Below are positions 1 through 7,410 of a stretch of 11,666 nucleotides of DNA, piece by piece. Under the pieces are notes generated by a model, which was not told the origin of the DNA, searched no databases, and saw only the letters and a list, made by a program, of their open reading frames with translations. Source of the stretch: CAZCWX01 sp964502465 (GTDB lineage: Bacteria > Desulfobacterota > Binatia > Bin18); assembly GCA_964502465.1 (NCBI GenBank), contig CAZCWX010000549.1:1-11666 (forward strand). The letters run 5' to 3'. Every line of letters begins with the position of its first letter. The stretch's first letter is position 1. Position numbers and translations under genes: made by a program.

Positions 1-222
1 GGTAACCTCGTGCTTCCTCCCATATGCGCTCGATCGGAGCCCGTCAGACCTGCTCCCGCGAAGCGGCCGGCACATTCTTCGGTAACACGCTGCTCCTGTT
101 CTCGTCTACCCAAGAATCTCAGAGAGCAGTGCAGCAGCGCGCGGTGAGCGCCAGAGCAGTGGCACCGTGTCAAGGAGACATGGCGAAGACGAAAAGAAAA
201 CTGGGCTGAAAAAGGAGGGATT
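1..222. other. Leader region upstream of the first DUF1329 gene
   Basis: I see no convincing gene here. The open frames that cross it have no family resemblance and no ribosome binding site. The only clear signal is the Shine-Dalgarno AAGGAGG at 212-218, which serves the gene starting at 223. I could not pick out a promoter with confidence. The end of an upstream gene might lie to the left of the window. Confidence 0.5.
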
Positions 223-1470
223 ATGAGATCGTGGGGTGCTCTGCTGGTTGGCCTTTTGTGGGGAATGGCGCAACCAGTGTATGCAGAACTGTCTGCCGAC
301 ATCATCCAGCAGATGTTTTATCCCTATGCGCAGGGGCAACCGGCGGCTGCCGGACTGACCCCTGGCACAACGGTGTCGAAAGACACATGGGACGCGGCGA
401 AGGAATATCTGCCACCTGAGATCCTCGACAAAATACAAGCTGGTGAGTTTCAGTTCTCTGTGCAAGACACCACTGACTTGCCGGTCAGTGAGGCGTACAT
501 CGAGGCAACGAAAAAGTATGCTGAGCAAGTGAAACTGTCAGCCGATGGCGAGTTAGCAGGATACGTTGCCGGTCTGCCCTTTCCGGTGCTTGATCCTGCT
601 GACCCACAGGCCGGGCTGAAGGCGGCCTGGAACATGCGCTACCGCGATTTTGGTGATGTCGTGCAGATATGGAACACCTTTCGGCTCGTTTCCGAGTCTG
701 GGTCAGCAGACCGGGAGATCGAAAACTATTACGTGATTGCCTATGGCATGCATCGTCCAGTGACAGACAGTGAGAATCCGAACAAGTGGGAGCAAGATGG
801 CATCCTGTACAAAGAATTCTATCACATCTTGACCCCCTTTGACCTCAAGAACTCAATGGCGCTGAAACACCGCTATGTGCGGGATCAAGCCAACGACGAC
901 AATTGGGCCTATACGCCGGCGAGCCGCAAAATTCGCAAGATCATTGTGAAGCAGGAAGACACGGCGTATGACTCGAGTGCGCTCAATGAAGACTATTTTG
1001 GTTTCTGGGGGTATGTCCGTTCCTGTGACTGGAAATTGCTCGGAGAGCGGACGCTGTTGGCGCCGGTCGGGGCCAAGGTCGCCAGTACAACCTGGGGCGG
1101 GCGGGGTCAGTGGTATCCAGTTGACCCCTGGGAGTTGCGCAAGATGATTGTCCTCGAATGTACGCCCAAAGAGAGGAATCATCCCTACAGCAAGCGGGTG
1201 CTGTATATCGATCAACAGACATTCGCGCCGGTGTATGCTGTGCTTTACGATCGACAGGGACAGCATCAGAAGACCCTGTTCGATCTCTACGGCAATCCCC
1301 AATATAACCCAGGAAACGAGCAGGTGCGTGTCCCGGTGTGGATTGGCGAGTCGGTCATCGACTATGAGAACAAGTTCGCCTCGATAACGGTGGTCACGAA
1401 GACCGTCTACAATCAAGCCCTGCCGGACGATTTTTTTAACCTTGACAAAATCGCTGCGCGAGGACGGTAA
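223..1470 (+). CDS. Exported DUF1329 family protein (first copy)
   Basis: A 415-residue protein. The start is well supported: AAGGAGG ends 4 nt before the ATG. Residues 1-21 form a signal peptide (Arg near the N-terminus, a hydrophobic LLVGLLWGM core, VYA cleavage site before Glu22) with no lipobox Cys, so the mature protein is probably periplasmic or associated with the outer membrane. The body resembles DUF1329 (PF07044): a YTPASRKIRK segment near residue 230, a WKLLGERTLL segment near 270, and the YIDQQTFAPVYAVLYDRQG strand near 330. These match the equivalent parts of the second copy at 3782-5137. DUF1329 proteins have a LolA/LolB-like fold and an unknown substrate; they often sit near RND-type exporters or catabolic genes, but no such partner is seen here. 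Family assignment is confident; function is unknown. Confidence 0.85.
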   Translation: MRSWGALLVGLLWGMAQPVYAELSADIIQQMFYPYAQGQPAAAGLTPGTTVSKDTWDAAKEYLPPEILDKIQAGEFQFSVQDTTDLPVSEAYIEATKKYAEQVKLSADGELAGYVAGLPFPVLDPADPQAGLKAAWNMRYRDFGDVVQIWNTFRLVSESGSADREIENYYVIAYGMHRPVTDSENPNKWEQDGILYKEFYHILTPFDLKNSMALKHRYVRDQANDDNWAYTPASRKIRKIIVKQEDTAYDSSALNEDYFGFWGYVRSCDWKLLGERTLLAPVGAKVASTTWGGRGQWYPVDPWELRKMIVLECTPKERNHPYSKRVLYIDQQTFAPVYAVLYDRQGQHQKTLFDLYGNPQYNPGNEQVRVPVWIGESVIDYENKFASITVVTKTVYNQALPDDFFNLDKIAARGR

Positions 1471-1751
1471 TGCAAAAACTGGAGAGGGGAGGCTGGGGGC
1501 TAGGGGCAATACTGTTCGGCACTTGTTATGCAGTGCGCCTTTGGGTCCCTTCTCCCCTGGCGGGAGAAGGACAGGAAGAGGGGGCAGCCGTCCGGCGACG
1601 TCGTTGGCCACGGTTCACCCTCTCCCTGGCCCTCTCCCATCAAGGGAGAGGGGAGAAGACAGAGGAACAATCAAAATTTGTGCCGAACACTATTGCCGCT
1701 TGCGCGGGAGAGGGGCGGTGTGAGGGCCTTATAGAGAAGGAGACTCAGCTT
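1471..1751. repeat. Repeat-rich gap with CTCTCCC-type hairpins
   Basis: The gap before leuD holds several copies of a palindromic element. Copy A is a perfect 9-bp stem, CCTTCTCCC (1548-1556) and GGGAGAAGG (1562-1570), with a 5-nt loop. Copy B is a perfect 9-bp stem, CCCTCTCCC (1630-1638) and GGGAGAGGG (1644-1652), also with a 5-nt loop. Copy C (about 1704-1728) is a half element with GCGGGAGAGG followed by GTGAGGG. An open frame runs through the gap into leuD, but its residues are the Leu/Ser/Gly/Arg-rich type that such repeats encode in any frame, so I do not treat it as coding. A further copy lies inside the gene at 5944-7245. The elements look like REP-like interspersed repeats; they could also act as transcript-processing or termination structures. 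Confidence 0.7.
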
Positions 1752-2372
1752 ATGGACGCTTTTACCATACTCAAAGGACTCGTTGCTCCGCTGGACCGGG
1801 TGAATGTCGATACCGACCAGATCATTCCGAAGCAATACTTAAAGACTATCAAGCGCACCGGCCTGCGCGAAGGATTATTTTCCGACTGGCGCTATGGTGC
1901 AGATGGTTCCGGCGATACCTCATTTTTTCTCAATCAACCGCGCTATCAGGGCGCAAGTATTCTGCTCGCGCGTGACAATTTTGGCTGCGGCTCGTCGCGC
2001 GAACACGCACCCTGGGCGCTGCTCGATTACGGATTTCGCTGCATTATTGCCCCAAGCTTCGCCGATATCTTCTTCAACAACTGCTTCAAGAATGGCATGC
2101 TCCCGGTTCCCCTTAAACCTGAAGAGGTCTCGCAGTTGTTCAAAGAAGTCGCAGCGCAGCTCGGCTACCAACTCACTGTTGATCTCGCTGCACAAACCGT
2201 CACGACCCCCTCAGGAACCAGCTTCCATTTCGACGTTGGTCCCTTTCGTAAGGAATGTCTCCTCAAAGGGCTCGATGAAATTGGTCTTACCCTCCAGCAT
2301 GAGGCAACCATTACTGCTTACGAACAGCGCCGCAAACAGGAGGCACCGTGGCTATTTCCGGATTTGGGATAA
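1752..2372 (+). CDS. leuD: 3-isopropylmalate dehydratase small subunit
   Basis: A 206-residue LeuD, normal length for the family. With LeuC it isomerises 2-isopropylmalate to 3-isopropylmalate in leucine biosynthesis, in the cytoplasm. The ATG at 1752 was chosen over an upstream in-frame ATG (1470) because AAGGAG lies 9 nt before it and because the protein then starts at the family's N-terminus (FTILKGLVAPLDRVNVDTDQ, with the NVDTDQIIP motif at about residues 18-26). The NFGCGSSREHAPWAL motif, which binds the substrate carboxylate and forms the swivelling-domain loop, lies at about residues 75-89. FADIFFNNCFKNG and the C-terminal RRKQEAPWL also fit LeuD. No leuC or leuB is in view on either side, so it is either a solitary leuD or its partners lie elsewhere. 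Transcription through the upstream hairpin-rich gap may be affected by those structures. Confidence 0.95.
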   Translation: MDAFTILKGLVAPLDRVNVDTDQIIPKQYLKTIKRTGLREGLFSDWRYGADGSGDTSFFLNQPRYQGASILLARDNFGCGSSREHAPWALLDYGFRCIIAPSFADIFFNNCFKNGMLPVPLKPEEVSQLFKEVAAQLGYQLTVDLAAQTVTTPSGTSFHFDVGPFRKECLLKGLDEIGLTLQHEATITAYEQRRKQEAPWLFPDLG

Positions 2373-2508
2373 GCATTGGGCTCTCAGATGTCAGCCAAAA
2401 TGCGTATGAACAGCGAGCATTGAGTTGCCAGCGCAGAGCCAACCTGAGAACTCAGACCATAAGACTTTCGTGCTGAACGCTGAGAGTTGACTGCTGACCG
2501 CTCATCGT
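2373..2508. repeat. Degenerate CTGAACGCTGA-type spacer repeat
   Basis: The gap after leuD is made of loosely repeated short words built on CTGA, CTCAGA and GAACGCTGAGAG (for example CTGAGAACTCAGA at 2452-2464 and CTGAACGCTGAGAG at 2473-2486, followed by TTGACTGCTGACCGCT). The words supply stop codons in several frames. This type of low-complexity spacer is known from repeat-rich environmental genomes. I see no gene and no terminator here. Confidence 0.5.
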
Positions 2509-2820
2509 ATGGCAACCTACTCGCTCACTACTCAGGAGATTGAGCTGCTGCACCAGGCCGCTGGTATGGCAGGAGATCGGCTCGCTCGCCAAGAGAACGA
2601 TACGGGAGTACAGGTCATGGAAACATTGCTCACACATCTGGAAACGCGACCGTCGAGCGTATGGTTGAATGTCGCCCAACGTGAAGTCTTGGGCAAAATG
2701 CTGATGAACATTGCGTATGATCTCTTGCGCGAGGACCAGGATGATCGCGCAGAGGTCGCAGAAGCGCTCGCCGAGCGCATCTTCCAGGATGACGAAGAAG
2801 GGAAAGGAGGGGCCGCATGA
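2509..2820 (+). CDS. Small hypothetical protein coupled to LLM oxidoreductase
   Basis: A 103-residue soluble protein I do not recognise. It looks alpha-helical (TTQEIELLHQAAGMAGDRLARQ near the N-terminus, AQREVLGKMLMNIAYDLL in the middle) and ends in an acidic stretch (about residues 75-97). It has no signal peptide or membrane segment. The start is uncertain because no good Shine-Dalgarno precedes the ATG at 2509. Reality is supported by its end: the stop codon overlaps the start of the next gene as ATGA (2817-2820), and the AAAGGAGG used by the next gene lies in its last codons. This suggests translational coupling and perhaps a shared task with the F420-type enzyme, which is inference only. 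Confidence 0.65.
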   Translation: MATYSLTTQEIELLHQAAGMAGDRLARQENDTGVQVMETLLTHLETRPSSVWLNVAQREVLGKMLMNIAYDLLREDQDDRAEVAEALAERIFQDDEEGKGGAA

Positions 2821-3650
2821 AATTCGGGGCCGTCATTCGCAACATGGGACCACAATCGACCCGCGAGACCATCACTGCCTGTGCGCGAGCCGTCGAAGAC
2901 GCCGGTTTCGACGCAGCGTTCGTCGTCGATCACCTGGCCATTCCACCGGATCAAACTGAAGGTTCAGGTGGTCGCTACCTCGAGCCGTTAACGACGTTGG
3001 GATACCTGGCTGGCATCACTCAGCGGATTCGTTTAGGAATCTCGGTTCTGGTCATTCCCTATCGTCCCGCCGTCCTGACGGCGAAACAAGTCGCAACCTT
3101 GCAAGAATTGTCCGGCGAGCGGCTCATCGTAGGGGCCGGGGTTGGCTGGTTGCGACAAGAATTCGAGGCGTTGGGAGTCGATCCGCGCAAGCGGGGTGCA
3201 CTGACCGATGAGACGTTACGCGTGTTGCACACCTTGTTCGCTAACGACGTCAATACCTACGAGGGGACACTGGTACGCTTTCCGGCTTTCGTGTTTGCCC
3301 CACGCCCGGCCCGGCCGCCAATCTGGATTGGCGGGAGTGGACCAAAAGCCTTAGAACGGACATTACGTTTTGGCGACGCCTACTATCCAATTGGCCTGCG
3401 ACCTGATGAACTTGCTCAGGTTGGGACCTACTTGCGTGAGGAAGCAGAAAAACGAGGTAGGGCAGTGCCAGAGTTAGTCGTTGGCGGCATGATTCGCGAA
3501 GGGGTGCCAGAAAGCATGATCGACCGCATCGCGGCCTATCGTGACGCCGGCGCGAGTTATTATGTTCTTGGCTTGGGCCGTTATGCCGACGCGGACACAT
3601 TCCGTCGCGGGGTAGAACGGTTCGCCACTGAGGTGATACCACGAATCTAG
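2817..3650 (+). CDS. F420-dependent luciferase-like oxidoreductase
   Basis: A 277-residue LLM-class flavin/F420-type oxidoreductase. The start is supported by AAAGGAGG (2803-2810) 6 nt before the ATG. The N-terminus MKFGAVIRNMG, the IRLGISVLVIPYRPAVLTAKQ strand-helix at residues 71-91, the GAGVGW motif at 106-111 and the PPIWIGGSG motif at 167-175 are typical of the TIGR03619-type probable F420-dependent enzymes. The family transfers hydride between F420 (sometimes FMN) and small organic substrates; the substrate here cannot be read from sequence. The gene overlaps the preceding small gene by 4 bp. It is about 30-50 residues shorter than many LLM proteins but has both ends of the barrel, so it looks complete. 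Confidence 0.88.
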   Translation: MKFGAVIRNMGPQSTRETITACARAVEDAGFDAAFVVDHLAIPPDQTEGSGGRYLEPLTTLGYLAGITQRIRLGISVLVIPYRPAVLTAKQVATLQELSGERLIVGAGVGWLRQEFEALGVDPRKRGALTDETLRVLHTLFANDVNTYEGTLVRFPAFVFAPRPARPPIWIGGSGPKALERTLRFGDAYYPIGLRPDELAQVGTYLREEAEKRGRAVPELVVGGMIREGVPESMIDRIAAYRDAGASYYVLGLGRYADADTFRRGVERFATEVIPRI

Positions 3651-3676
3651 CACCTGTTTCAAAACCTCCACCGCCC

Positions 3677-3712
3677 TGTCATTCTGAGCCGCGCAGCGGC
3701 GAAGAATCGCAA
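3677..3712. repeat. GTCATTCTGAG...GAAGAATC palindromic repeat
   Basis: Between the LLM gene and the second DUF1329 gene is a nested palindrome: outer ATTCT (3681-3685) with AGAAT (3703-3707), inner GCCGC (3688-3692) with GCGGC (3696-3700), and a 3-nt loop. The wording CTGTCATTCTGAG...GAAGAATC is that of a widely dispersed intergenic repeat in environmental genomes. No T-run follows on the + strand, so I do not call it a terminator, although it lies where one would be expected. Confidence 0.6.
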
Positions 3713-3781
3713 GGCCCGGTAATGGGCTGTACAAGCGTCCAGCACTCAGTGGCTCGCGCTCGGCAAAAAAGGGAGGACCAG

Positions 3782-5137
3782 ATGATCAGGACACTGACGT
3801 TTCTTGCTTTTTCCTTTTTTCTCTTTGGCCATAGTAATGCAGAAGAGAGACCAACCTCGAAAACGTCGTCATCAACACCAACCTGGCGACCTGTCAGCGA
3901 ACTCACTGCCGACGAACGTGCTTTGTTCGACCCGCGTACTGAGACGCCGCGTGATCCTGACATGCCATATCTGCCAGCAGAACGGTATCCATATGAACCT
4001 CCCTACACAGCCGAGGAAATGGGGTTCCGCGCTATGGAATTTAGTCACTCGCCACGGTGGTCGTGTAACCTGGTCGATGTCAGTGGCGCATTGACCGCCA
4101 ACGGCTACTTGCATACGAACAAGATGTACAGTCCAATTTTCTATGTCCCCAACGCTACGGGACACCAGGGACTTGCGGGTGAATTGTACCATACTGCCCC
4201 CGGAGGTGCGACCCGGAAGATCACTGGACAAGATTTTTTCCCGCCAGAGAACCTGGGCAATCAAATGGTGCTGACCCAATACCGTGCAGGAGGTGGGTCA
4301 GCAACCCGTTGGGATATTTTTGCCTACTCTCCAGCTTTACGCCGGGTGCGGCGACAACCCCAGCCACGACGCGGCGACAAGCTGGCACAGGGGGCAGAAA
4401 GTTTTGATGACGTCTTCGGACGCGATCCTTGGGAGTTCTCTTGGAAACTCCTGGGAGTTGATACCCTGTACGAAACGGTCCGTTTCCCGAACACACGACC
4501 TACCGTTACACTCGCCGAAGCTGATGGAACATTCCACGAAGTGCCAACGCAGCAGATTAAGATGATGGGTGACGAATACCCATTTTATACGAAAGAGGGT
4601 GGTGTTGAGTGCTGGGTAGTCGAAGCCAATGTCAAAGAAGAGTGGCTGCCCAACTATTATGCCCCACGCATCATTTACTGGCTCGATAAGCACTCATTTT
4701 ATCCGTTACGGATCGAACAGTATGGCAGGGATGGCAATCTCATCTTTATTGAGACACGCGTGGCCAAGTTACTCAATCCAGCGATGGGCGACAAAGGCTA
4801 TGGGATCTTGTTCAACCATTACTGGGATGTGACCCTCGATTACATGCGCTACAGCGTTCATGACGCACATGAAACCCGAGAATGGTCAGCCCAAGATCAG
4901 GATGTGTTTTTTAATCCTGGGGTGCTGCCACGTGTATGGTTCTTCGCTCCGCTCAAGAGTCAGGCCGAGGTGCTCACGCCGGAGCAATACTTCCTTCGTC
5001 CGCATCTCGATCGCGAGAAGTTTCCCGCCGACCGCAAGATCGCCTTAACTCCAGACATTGAGGAAAAGATGCAAGCGCAGGAAGCGGCCGGACACCTGGT
5101 CTTTTCAAACCTGACGGCGCTGGACGACCGCCAGTAA
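3782..5137 (+). CDS. Exported DUF1329 family protein (second copy)
   Basis: A 451-residue DUF1329 (PF07044) protein. I chose the ATG at 3782 rather than the in-frame ATG at 3722: GGGAGG (3771-3776) lies 5 nt before it, and it places a clean signal peptide at the N-terminus (MIRTLTFLAFSFFLFGHSNA, cleaved before Glu21). There is no lipobox. DUF1329 features are the FAYSPALRRVRRQPQPR segment, the WEFSWKLLGVDTLYE segment and the YYAPRIIYWLDKHSFYPLRI strand, all of which align by eye with the first copy. The N-terminal spacer between signal peptide and domain is longer than in the first copy, with a Pro/Tyr-rich stretch at about 60-75. The 3' end overlaps the convergent phosphodiesterase gene by 33 bp. 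Its role is unknown; periplasmic or outer-membrane ligand transport is the usual guess for the family. Confidence 0.85.
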   Translation: MIRTLTFLAFSFFLFGHSNAEERPTSKTSSSTPTWRPVSELTADERALFDPRTETPRDPDMPYLPAERYPYEPPYTAEEMGFRAMEFSHSPRWSCNLVDVSGALTANGYLHTNKMYSPIFYVPNATGHQGLAGELYHTAPGGATRKITGQDFFPPENLGNQMVLTQYRAGGGSATRWDIFAYSPALRRVRRQPQPRRGDKLAQGAESFDDVFGRDPWEFSWKLLGVDTLYETVRFPNTRPTVTLAEADGTFHEVPTQQIKMMGDEYPFYTKEGGVECWVVEANVKEEWLPNYYAPRIIYWLDKHSFYPLRIEQYGRDGNLIFIETRVAKLLNPAMGDKGYGILFNHYWDVTLDYMRYSVHDAHETREWSAQDQDVFFNPGVLPRVWFFAPLKSQAEVLTPEQYFLRPHLDREKFPADRKIALTPDIEEKMQAQEAAGHLVFSNLTALDDRQ

Positions 5138-5902
5138 CCGCGCGGGGAAATCTGACATCATTCCATCCACACCGAGATTGAGCAGCCGCTCCATTTCTTG
5201 GGGCTCGTTGATCGTCCACACGTGCACTTCGAGGCCAAGCGCGTGGGCTGCCGACACCGTCTCAGGTGTCACTAACGGCATGCCATGAAATGCCAGGGGA
5301 ATTTGTAACGCTCGCCCTAGGGGACGGTAATCTGCCAGCTGTGCGGTTGCCATACGTTGCAGGAGTTCGAGTCCTTCACCAACGGCAAAACTCGTTGCGA
5401 GGTCTGGAGCGAGGGTTCTGACCCGACTGAGCACCTGGTCATGTTCTGAAGCGAGGATCACTTCGTTTGCTCGAGCGCACTCGCGTACCGCCGCAACCAC
5501 CAATTCTTCGATGGGTGGTTCAGTCTGCTTGATCTCGATGGTGAACCGCAGTTCTGGACAGCTTTGCAGCACTTCTGCCAGAGTGGCAATCTTCACGCCT
5601 GCGTCACGAAATGGAAAGGTCTGCCCACCATCAATGGAAAATCGATAGCCAGCGTCTAACGCTTGGATTTCGGCAAGCGTACGTTCTCGCACCTTGCCGT
5701 GACCGTTGATGGTCCGTTCGAGTGTATCATCATGAATAACTACGACCTGCCCGTCACGGGTTGCCTGTACATCGAGTTCTGCATAAGGAACCCCGATCTC
5801 TACAGCGCGACGGAATGCAACCAGGGTATTTTCTGGTGCTTCCCCACTTGCTCCACGATGGGCGAAGAGTCGCGGTTTCGGCCCTGTAAAGAAAGTGTTC
5901 AT
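5105..5902 (-). CDS. Glycerophosphodiester phosphodiesterase family protein
   Basis: A 265-residue GDPD-family enzyme that hydrolyses glycerophosphodiesters to glycerol-3-phosphate and an alcohol. The catalytic site is complete: HRG with H15, ENT at 24-26, the ELD metal ligands E42 and D44, HDD with the second catalytic His57, and E123 in TIEIK. The C-terminus has VHVWTINEPQEMERLLNLGVDGMMSD, the usual last strand-helix of the barrel. It has no signal peptide, so it is probably cytoplasmic (UgpQ-like). The ATG at 5902 (weak AAAGGG just upstream) fits the family N-terminus; a TTG ten codons earlier is possible but adds nothing recognisable. It overlaps the convergent DUF1329 gene at its 3' end and lies 41 nt downstream of the EgtB-like gene, so the two may share a transcript. 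Confidence 0.9.
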   Translation of the reverse strand: MNTFFTGPKPRLFAHRGASGEAPENTLVAFRRAVEIGVPYAELDVQATRDGQVVVIHDDTLERTINGHGKVRERTLAEIQALDAGYRFSIDGGQTFPFRDAGVKIATLAEVLQSCPELRFTIEIKQTEPPIEELVVAAVRECARANEVILASEHDQVLSRVRTLAPDLATSFAVGEGLELLQRMATAQLADYRPLGRALQIPLAFHGMPLVTPETVSAAHALGLEVHVWTINEPQEMERLLNLGVDGMMSDFPARLLAVVQRRQV

Positions 5903-5943
5903 GTGCCCTTTGTAGCGAGGATCAGCAATCAAGGATAGGAGAA

Positions 5944-7245
5944 CTATACATCCTTTGCACAGCGAAACCCAGCGAAGACCTCTCTGACCCAGGGATTATA
6001 CCAATTGCGAAATGTCGGACGCAGCACATGGCAGCGTGTCGCCCAGGATCCCCCTTTCAACACTCGATGCTGTTGATCAAAGTAGGGCATGGAGTATCCT
6101 TCATATGGATATGCGATAAACCCAGGATAAGGATGAAACCAGGTCGAGGTCCACTCCCACACGTTGCCCAACATATCGAAGCACCCGTACGGGCCGCAGC
6201 CCTCAGGGTGCCGCCCCACAGCCGTTGTGCCACGATTACTATCACTGAAGTTGCATCGGCGAGCCTCTGGCTGCTCTTCTCCCCACGGATACAGTAATTT
6301 TTTGTGTCGCTGCGCATCCCACGATGCCGCCTTTTCCCATTCTGCTTCGGTGGGTAATCGTTTGCCAACAAACCGCGCGTAGGCATCCGCTTCATACCAA
6401 CTCACACACATCACTGGATGTTCAAGCGCCAGTGGGCGCGGGCGGGCGAGACCAACTTCGGTCCACTCCCTTCCTGCTCGCTTTCTCCAATACAACGGAT
6501 ATTCAATGTTGTTCTGCTTCCGCCATTGCCAGCCGTCGGCAGTCCACCACGCCGGGTTGTTATACCCTTCTGCCAAGATGAACTGCAAAAACTCGCCATT
6601 GGTGACAGGATAACGATCAATCAGAAACGTCTCCACCTCGACCGCATGTTGCGGCCTTTCATTATCAAGTGTCGTAGTATCGTCGTTACTCCCCATGAGA
6701 AAGGGACCACCGGGAACAAGAACCAAGTCATCTCTCACACGAGAAGGAGTCTTGCTCTCCTCTTGCGGGAGAGCATCAGAGTGAGGGGATCTCTGCTCTG
6801 CAGCCAATAAATGCAAGATCAACAGCATCGTTTCATTATGCTGCTCTTCGTGCTGTAAGAGCATATTGAAAATCTTCCCTCGATAAAGCCATAGATGATC
6901 CACCGAGAGATCGAGTTGGGCGACGGAGGAGAACACACGTTCCCGTACGGTGTCAAGGTAAAAAAGGATTTTCTCTCGTGGAGGAAGATTGGCTCGCTGG
7001 GGCTTAGGATTATCAGTCGGTGTAAAGAAATAATCATAGAACGCTGACAGTGTCGGCTCACCCTTACACTGCTGCAAAAGCCAATAGGATTCGGTTACGC
7101 CGATATGGCCAAGATGCCAGCCAACTGGACTGAAGTCCGGGTGAGGTTGTGTGCGGAAATCTGCCTCGTCTACAGCTTTGAGTAAATGCAGCGTGTATGC
7201 TCGCGCCTCTTCCATCTGGCGCTGAATCGCCATAACATCACTCAT
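5944..7245 (-). CDS. EgtB-like DinB/FGE-sulfatase non-haem iron enzyme
   Basis: A 433-residue SUMF1/EgtB/PvdO-family protein. An N-terminal DinB-like helical bundle (about 1-150) carries the iron ligands seen in sulfoxide synthases: GWHLGH with H44/H47, then the H-x3-H-x-E motif H132-EEQ-H136-N-E138. The C-terminal FGE-sulfatase domain (about 175-433) has VLVPGGPFLMGS, RLPTEAEWEKAA, GNVWEWTSTW and KGGSWATRC. EgtB oxidatively couples hercynine to a thiol in ergothioneine synthesis, but no egtD methyltransferase is nearby. A related sulfoxide or selenoxide synthase is possible, so I give no symbol. Start: the ATG at 7245 fits the family. The upstream TTG at 7293 is part of a -35 box and is rejected. 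The interdomain linker (residues 153-164) is encoded by a copy of a genomic repeat. Confidence 0.82.
   Translation of the reverse strand: MSDVMAIQRQMEEARAYTLHLLKAVDEADFRTQPHPDFSPVGWHLGHIGVTESYWLLQQCKGEPTLSAFYDYFFTPTDNPKPQRANLPPREKILFYLDTVRERVFSSVAQLDLSVDHLWLYRGKIFNMLLQHEEQHNETMLLILHLLAAEQRSPHSDALPQEESKTPSRVRDDLVLVPGGPFLMGSNDDTTTLDNERPQHAVEVETFLIDRYPVTNGEFLQFILAEGYNNPAWWTADGWQWRKQNNIEYPLYWRKRAGREWTEVGLARPRPLALEHPVMCVSWYEADAYARFVGKRLPTEAEWEKAASWDAQRHKKLLYPWGEEQPEARRCNFSDSNRGTTAVGRHPEGCGPYGCFDMLGNVWEWTSTWFHPYPGFIAYPYEGYSMPYFDQQHRVLKGGSWATRCHVLRPTFRNWYNPWVREVFAGFRCAKDV
6754..6789. repeat. CTCTCC palindromic repeat inside coding sequence
   Basis: GCTCTCC (6754-6760) and GGAGAGC (6768-6774) form a 7-bp stem around TCTTGCG. 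They are followed by ATCAGAGTGAGGGGA, the same arrangement (GCGGGAGAG, then GTGAGGG) as in the gap before leuD at 1704-1728. Here the element is read in frame by the EgtB-like gene and gives residues 153-164 (SPHSDALPQEES), between the two domains. Confidence 0.65.
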
Positions 7246-7265
7246 AGTTGCCACCCGGCTCCGGC

Positions 7266-7293
7266 ATTCTAGTGTCCAGGGCTTTTCTGTCAA
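7266..7293 (-). promoter_or_regulatory. Sigma-70-like promoter of the EgtB-like gene
   Basis: On the - strand, a perfect -35 box TTGACA (7293-7288), a 16-bp spacer and a -10 box TAGAAT (7271-7266, one mismatch to TATAAT). Transcription would start near 7259, leaving a leader of about 14 nt with GGGTGG before the ATG at 7245. This explains why the TTG at 7293 should not be used as a start codon. Confidence 0.65.
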
Positions 7294-7410
7294 TCATGTG
7301 CATGACACTACAACGGTACGAACCTTGACCCTTCTACAACCCGATGGTACGTTTTTCGAGTGCTTATGCAGCCTTTGTCGTGCAGCTCCATTACGAAAGC
7401 GAGACGCATC

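Noticed and set aside
4..14. AACCTCGTGCT shared with the attC-like site at 11560-11570
   Set aside because: An 11-base match between two places in a window this long is expected several times by chance; no palindrome or core site accompanies it at the left end.
853..1611. 252-codon open frame on the - strand opposite the first DUF1329 gene
   Set aside because: It is a shadow of a well-supported + strand gene, without family resemblance or a ribosome binding site.
1470..1751. Open frame extending leuD upstream by 94 codons
   Set aside because: Its residues come from CTCTCCC repeats; AAGGAG and the LeuD family N-terminus both support the ATG at 1752.
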